Assembly: GCA_049314535.1 (NCBI GenBank)
Contig: JBMOEX010000005.1
Location: forward strand, 1-35,993
From: LMEP-6097 sp049314535
GTDB taxonomy: Bacteria > Cyanobacteriota > Vampirovibrionia > LMEP-6097
Length of the DNA stretch: 35,993 nt
Reading direction: 5' to 3'
In this document: positions 33,537-35,993 of the stretch, one piece after another
Layout of the letters: each line of letters opens with the position of its first letter
Position numbering within the stretch: the stretch's first letter is position 1
Position numbers and translations under genes: made by a program
The notes under the pieces: generated by a model
Told to the model about the DNA's origin: nothing
The model's input: the letters and a program-made list of their open reading frames with translations, nothing else
Database searches by the model: none

Positions 33537-34138
33537 ACCTTCGGTTCAGTACCATTAAGCAATCTCTTGATATTAGTAGAGTGCTTAATAAGTACTATGT
33601 AAACGAAAGCGATTACACCAAAGATAATTATATTCAATGGCTCCCCAAAAAGATAGAGCCATATCGGAACCAATGGAATACATATTATTGAACCCAAAGA
33701 AGAATACTTGGAAAGTTTAACCGTCACTATCCAAATTAAGATAGTAATTAAAGCCACCAGTGGATTTATAGCAAGTAAAACCCCAAAGCCCGTAGCTGAT
33801 GATTTACCACCTTTAAAACCGATATATAAGCTTTTACTGTGCCCTATCAATGGTACTATAGTCAAAAATAAAAAAAGATAGGATTCACGCGGGATTATCT
33901 CCCAAAAAAAATTCGTTACAAGAAACAGCGGTAAAAATCCCTTAGCAATATCTAGAGTTAAAACTAAAATAGCCTGCCATTTACCTAAAACCCTAAGTAC
34001 ATTAGTCGCACCGATGCTTTTACTACCTAATTCCGTTAAATCCTTGCCATAAATAAGCCCTAAATAATAACCAAAGGGTATAGCTGTTACTAAATACACC
34101 AAAGCATAAACTAAAATAATGGACGCCCATTCACTCAT
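33503..34138 (-). CDS. plsY: Glycerol-3-phosphate acyltransferase PlsY
   Basis: This 211-residue integral membrane enzyme transfers acyl groups from acyl-phosphate to glycerol-3-phosphate, the first step of phospholipid synthesis with PlsX. Conserved loops are seen: GSKSIGATNVLRVLG, then IGHSKSLYIGFKGGKSSATGFG (the family GHxxxxxxxFKGGKxxAT segment), and HSTNIKRLLNGTE near the end. About five to seven membrane helices are predicted. The family normally ends soon after GTE; here a tail KVGHLSNVQVQG is added by element E2, implying that the element displaced the original stop codon. Confidence 0.93.
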   Translation of the reverse strand: MSEWASIILVYALVYLVTAIPFGYYLGLIYGKDLTELGSKSIGATNVLRVLGKWQAILVLTLDIAKGFLPLFLVTNFFWEIIPRESYLFLFLTIVPLIGHSKSLYIGFKGGKSSATGFGVLLAINPLVALITILIWIVTVKLSKYSSLGSIICIPLVPIWLYLFGEPLNIIIFGVIAFVYIVLIKHSTNIKRLLNGTEPKVGHLSNVQVQG

Positions 34139-34141
34139 AAA

Positions 34142-34507
34142 TTACTCTGTAAGCTCCCCAAGCTCAGTTTCCATGGTTTTAGATAGCATTTTATAAAGTG
34201 CCTTAGCAGATTGATTAGTGGGATCAAGATCTAAAGCTTCACGCAGAAGAAGCTTCGCATTTTTATAACGCAATACCTTGTCAGTTTCTAAATTAGTTAA
34301 AATAGTAACAGCATAATCTTTATGAGCAATTGAATTTAACTGCTTACTTTTTTTAGATGTATGCTTATCAAAAAGGCTTATAGCTTCTTGATATTTAGCC
34401 TCTTTTAAATACGTTTCTCCTTGCCTTAAATCCTGAAATTCTTGAAAACAGGAACTGCTTCCAAAGATAATAAGTGTGAAAAAAAAGATTTTTTTTAGAA
34501 TAGTCAC
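34142..34507 (-). CDS. Small exported TPR-like protein, possible lipoprotein
   Basis: This 121-residue protein starts with GTG at 34507, 3 bp after the preceding gene. The signal-like segment KKIFFFTLIIFGSSSC ends in a Cys, but the lipobox (SSSC) is weak. GETYLKEAKYQEAISLFDKH and KNAKLLLREALDLDPTNQSAKALY resemble tetratricopeptide repeats, so it may act as a protein-interaction factor at the envelope. It is followed after 3 bp by plsY on the same strand. Confidence 0.65.
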   Translation of the reverse strand: MTILKKIFFFTLIIFGSSSCFQEFQDLRQGETYLKEAKYQEAISLFDKHTSKKSKQLNSIAHKDYAVTILTNLETDKVLRYKNAKLLLREALDLDPTNQSAKALYKMLSKTMETELGELTE

Positions 34508-34510
34508 AGA

Positions 34511-35647
34511 CTATAGTTTAACATCAAAAATTGGTCTTAAGCCAGGGATACAAGACCCATCAACCAAGGCTGAAGTTTGTCTTCGAACCGCTGTTTTATA
34601 TTCAGTTCTAATAATAAATTTATCCTCAGAGACTGGAACACAGGCGTCAAGCGAGAATCTGCCAGTCCAAGTCTGCGTAGACGGTAAAATCTGTTCTCCC
34701 CCAAAGCTTCTAGCCGCATTTTGAGCTAATTTTTTATTAAGGCTTTTAGACATAATAACGATACTGCCATCCGGTCTTAGTGCCGCTGCACCAGTAGTAG
34801 ATTTATCACCTTTATAACTACTTAACACCCACATCATCGTGCCATCATCGAATCTTTCCATTCCACTTCTTTTATCTGTCTCAGTATTATTTTCAGCAGC
34901 AGCACCAGCCACACCAATATGAACAATATTACGCAAACGCCCACTACCATCTATGTAGGACTCTGTCATTACCATCGCTTCACCCAAATGAAACGGAGAG
35001 TAAATCACATTAACAACTTTCCCGGCTTGGTCTTTTTTAACGATCTGCATAAACGTCGCATAACCACTATCTTTATCAATGCAGACATAACTATGCTCTA
35101 ATGCTGATTCTTTCCTAACCCAAACAATAAAATCTCGCTTATCCTTATCTTTAGCAACATCAATACCCAACATATGTTTAAATGCAACAAAATTTAAATT
35201 AGCAAACTGCTCATATATTTCATGTAATTTTTTTTGAGTCATAACCACTGGATATGGTGAATAACCAAAGCCTGGCAAATTATCAACATGATAAATCTTC
35301 TTCTTAATTATAAAAATATCCCTAGTCGGTCTAATTTCTAAGTCTGGATTAAATAAACCCGGGGTATTATGCTGCGGAAGCTTACCAGCTCTATCATCCT
35401 TTGCAGGACTAACAAGCTCAAGAGGTCTTGCTCTACCCGGCTTAGTGTAAATAACCATCTCCTCACTTTCTGTTCGGGTATTTGCTTTACGAAAAGAATG
35501 ATTCTTGACATGTATACTATTACGCCCGCAATAATCATACTGATGTGAAATCTGAGTAGTTTCTTTACCATCTTTATACTTAGGCAAGAACTCCAAATTA
35601 GGCAGATCACTACCGTCAAGTATTTGTGCTGGCGGGTTTGTACCCAT
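34511..35647 (-). CDS. Unknown 378-residue protein
   Basis: No family is recognised. The protein is polar and beta-rich, with no evident signal peptide or membrane helix. Visible features are an N-terminal Pro/Asp-rich lead, a central DIFIIKKKIYHVDNLPGFGYSPYPVVMTQ, and a C-terminal half with Asp/Gly turns (SSYKGDKSTTGAAALRPDGSIVIMSKSL). It has four cysteines. It is first in a minus-strand group with the TPR protein and plsY (3-bp gaps), downstream of valS. Confidence 0.6.
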   Translation of the reverse strand: MGTNPPAQILDGSDLPNLEFLPKYKDGKETTQISHQYDYCGRNSIHVKNHSFRKANTRTESEEMVIYTKPGRARPLELVSPAKDDRAGKLPQHNTPGLFNPDLEIRPTRDIFIIKKKIYHVDNLPGFGYSPYPVVMTQKKLHEIYEQFANLNFVAFKHMLGIDVAKDKDKRDFIVWVRKESALEHSYVCIDKDSGYATFMQIVKKDQAGKVVNVIYSPFHLGEAMVMTESYIDGSGRLRNIVHIGVAGAAAENNTETDKRSGMERFDDGTMMWVLSSYKGDKSTTGAAALRPDGSIVIMSKSLNKKLAQNAARSFGGEQILPSTQTWTGRFSLDACVPVSEDKFIIRTEYKTAVRRQTSALVDGSCIPGLRPIFDVKL

Positions 35648-35740
35648 AATCTAAAGTTTAGACTCCTAGAAAGTATTACTAATTGTATTGTTGAATGAGC
35701 AGGTTAAGTAGGGGTTAAGAATCAGCCGAGTTTATAAAGA

Positions 35741-35993
35741 TTAAAGACTATTTAATTCTTCTAAATAAATTTTCTCTTCTAAATTTAGCTTTTCTAAATC
35801 ACCTTTAGCTTCTTGAATTCTTTCCTCTGGGGCTTTATTTAACATGGAAGCTAAACGAGTCTCTAATTGCTGCTTGGATTTATTTAATTTACTGAGTTTA
35901 TCTTCTAGATTGGTTTTTAATTTATCTATGTCGATTAAGCCTTGTAAAGGAATATGAAAAAACATTTCTTGGGACTGCTCGCAATCTCCAATT
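35741..35993 (-). CDS. valS: Valyl-tRNA synthetase, C-terminal end (partial)
   Basis: The reading frame continues past the window edge (…IGDCEQSQEMFFHIPLQGLIDIDKLKTNL), so only the last ~84 residues are seen. The pattern PLQGLIDIDKLKTNLEDKLSKLNKSKQQLETRLASMLNKAPEERIQEAK matches the C-terminal coiled-coil arm of class I valyl-tRNA synthetase, which contacts tRNA. The catalytic part lies outside the window. Confidence 0.85.
   Translation of the reverse strand, partial: IGDCEQSQEMFFHIPLQGLIDIDKLKTNLEDKLSKLNKSKQQLETRLASMLNKAPEERIQEAKGDLEKLNLEEKIYLEELNSL

Noticed and set aside
35650..35662. TCTAAA/TTTAGA palindrome upstream of the 378-residue gene
   Set aside because: Short A+T-rich palindrome of a kind frequent by chance here.

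Overview
The window is AT-rich DNA from a diderm (Gram-negative type) bacterium. A TolC-like outer-membrane protein, an HlyD adaptor, an ABC exporter, a PlsY acyltransferase and several signal-peptide proteins support that. The taxon cannot be fixed from sequence alone. The AroK-AroB fusion, the large unknown secreted proteins and the AT-rich composition would fit an uncultured lineage, for example a non-photosynthetic relative of Cyanobacteria, but this is only a guess. No rRNA, tRNA, CRISPR array, transposase or integrase was seen.

Layout. 1-2.3 kb: an extended HicB-type antitoxin and a Fic protein. 2.4-7.5 kb: a probable zinc-homeostasis locus, with a His-rich membrane-associated protein, a 675-residue protein carrying an HxCxxxCxH motif, a Zur-type Fur regulator, and a convergent COG0523 (CobW/YciC/ZigA-like) GTPase. 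7.5-8.2 kb: an ORF6N gene preceded by a perfect 16-bp hairpin and bracketed by a 60-bp direct repeat of the tolC 3' end. 8.2-15.9 kb: a type I secretion-like operon (GST-like protein, ABC exporter, HlyD, TolC) with a two-gene restriction-modification system lodged between hlyD and tolC. 15.9-24.8 kb: housekeeping genes (phosphohexomutase, aroKB fusion, carA, recQ) and a P-type cation ATPase. 24.8-31.4 kb: a four-gene minus-strand operon of unknown function, with two exported proteins, an ATP-grasp enzyme, and a 1361-residue flavin/NAD(P)-type oxidoreductase with N-terminal repeats. 31.4-36 kb: an orphan histidine kinase, a YgjP-like metallopeptidase, plsY, a small TPR protein, an unknown 378-residue protein and the C-terminal end of valS.

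The most unusual signals lie between or across genes. First, a family of palindromic elements shares a core (ACAAGTTCAA and ACGCAGAAATTGAAG-like) but has unrelated stems. Four copies sit flush against start or stop codons (carA/recQ, recQ 5', ATP-grasp 5', plsY/ygjP), and two of them show a three-arm design allowing mutually exclusive hairpins. Second, the ORF6N insertion is flanked by tolC ends that differ only at synonymous sites. Third, there is the zinc locus with two unrecognised proteins. Fourth, there is the ATP-grasp/oxidoreductase operon. I regard the element family and the tolC-end insertion as the best candidates for something undescribed.
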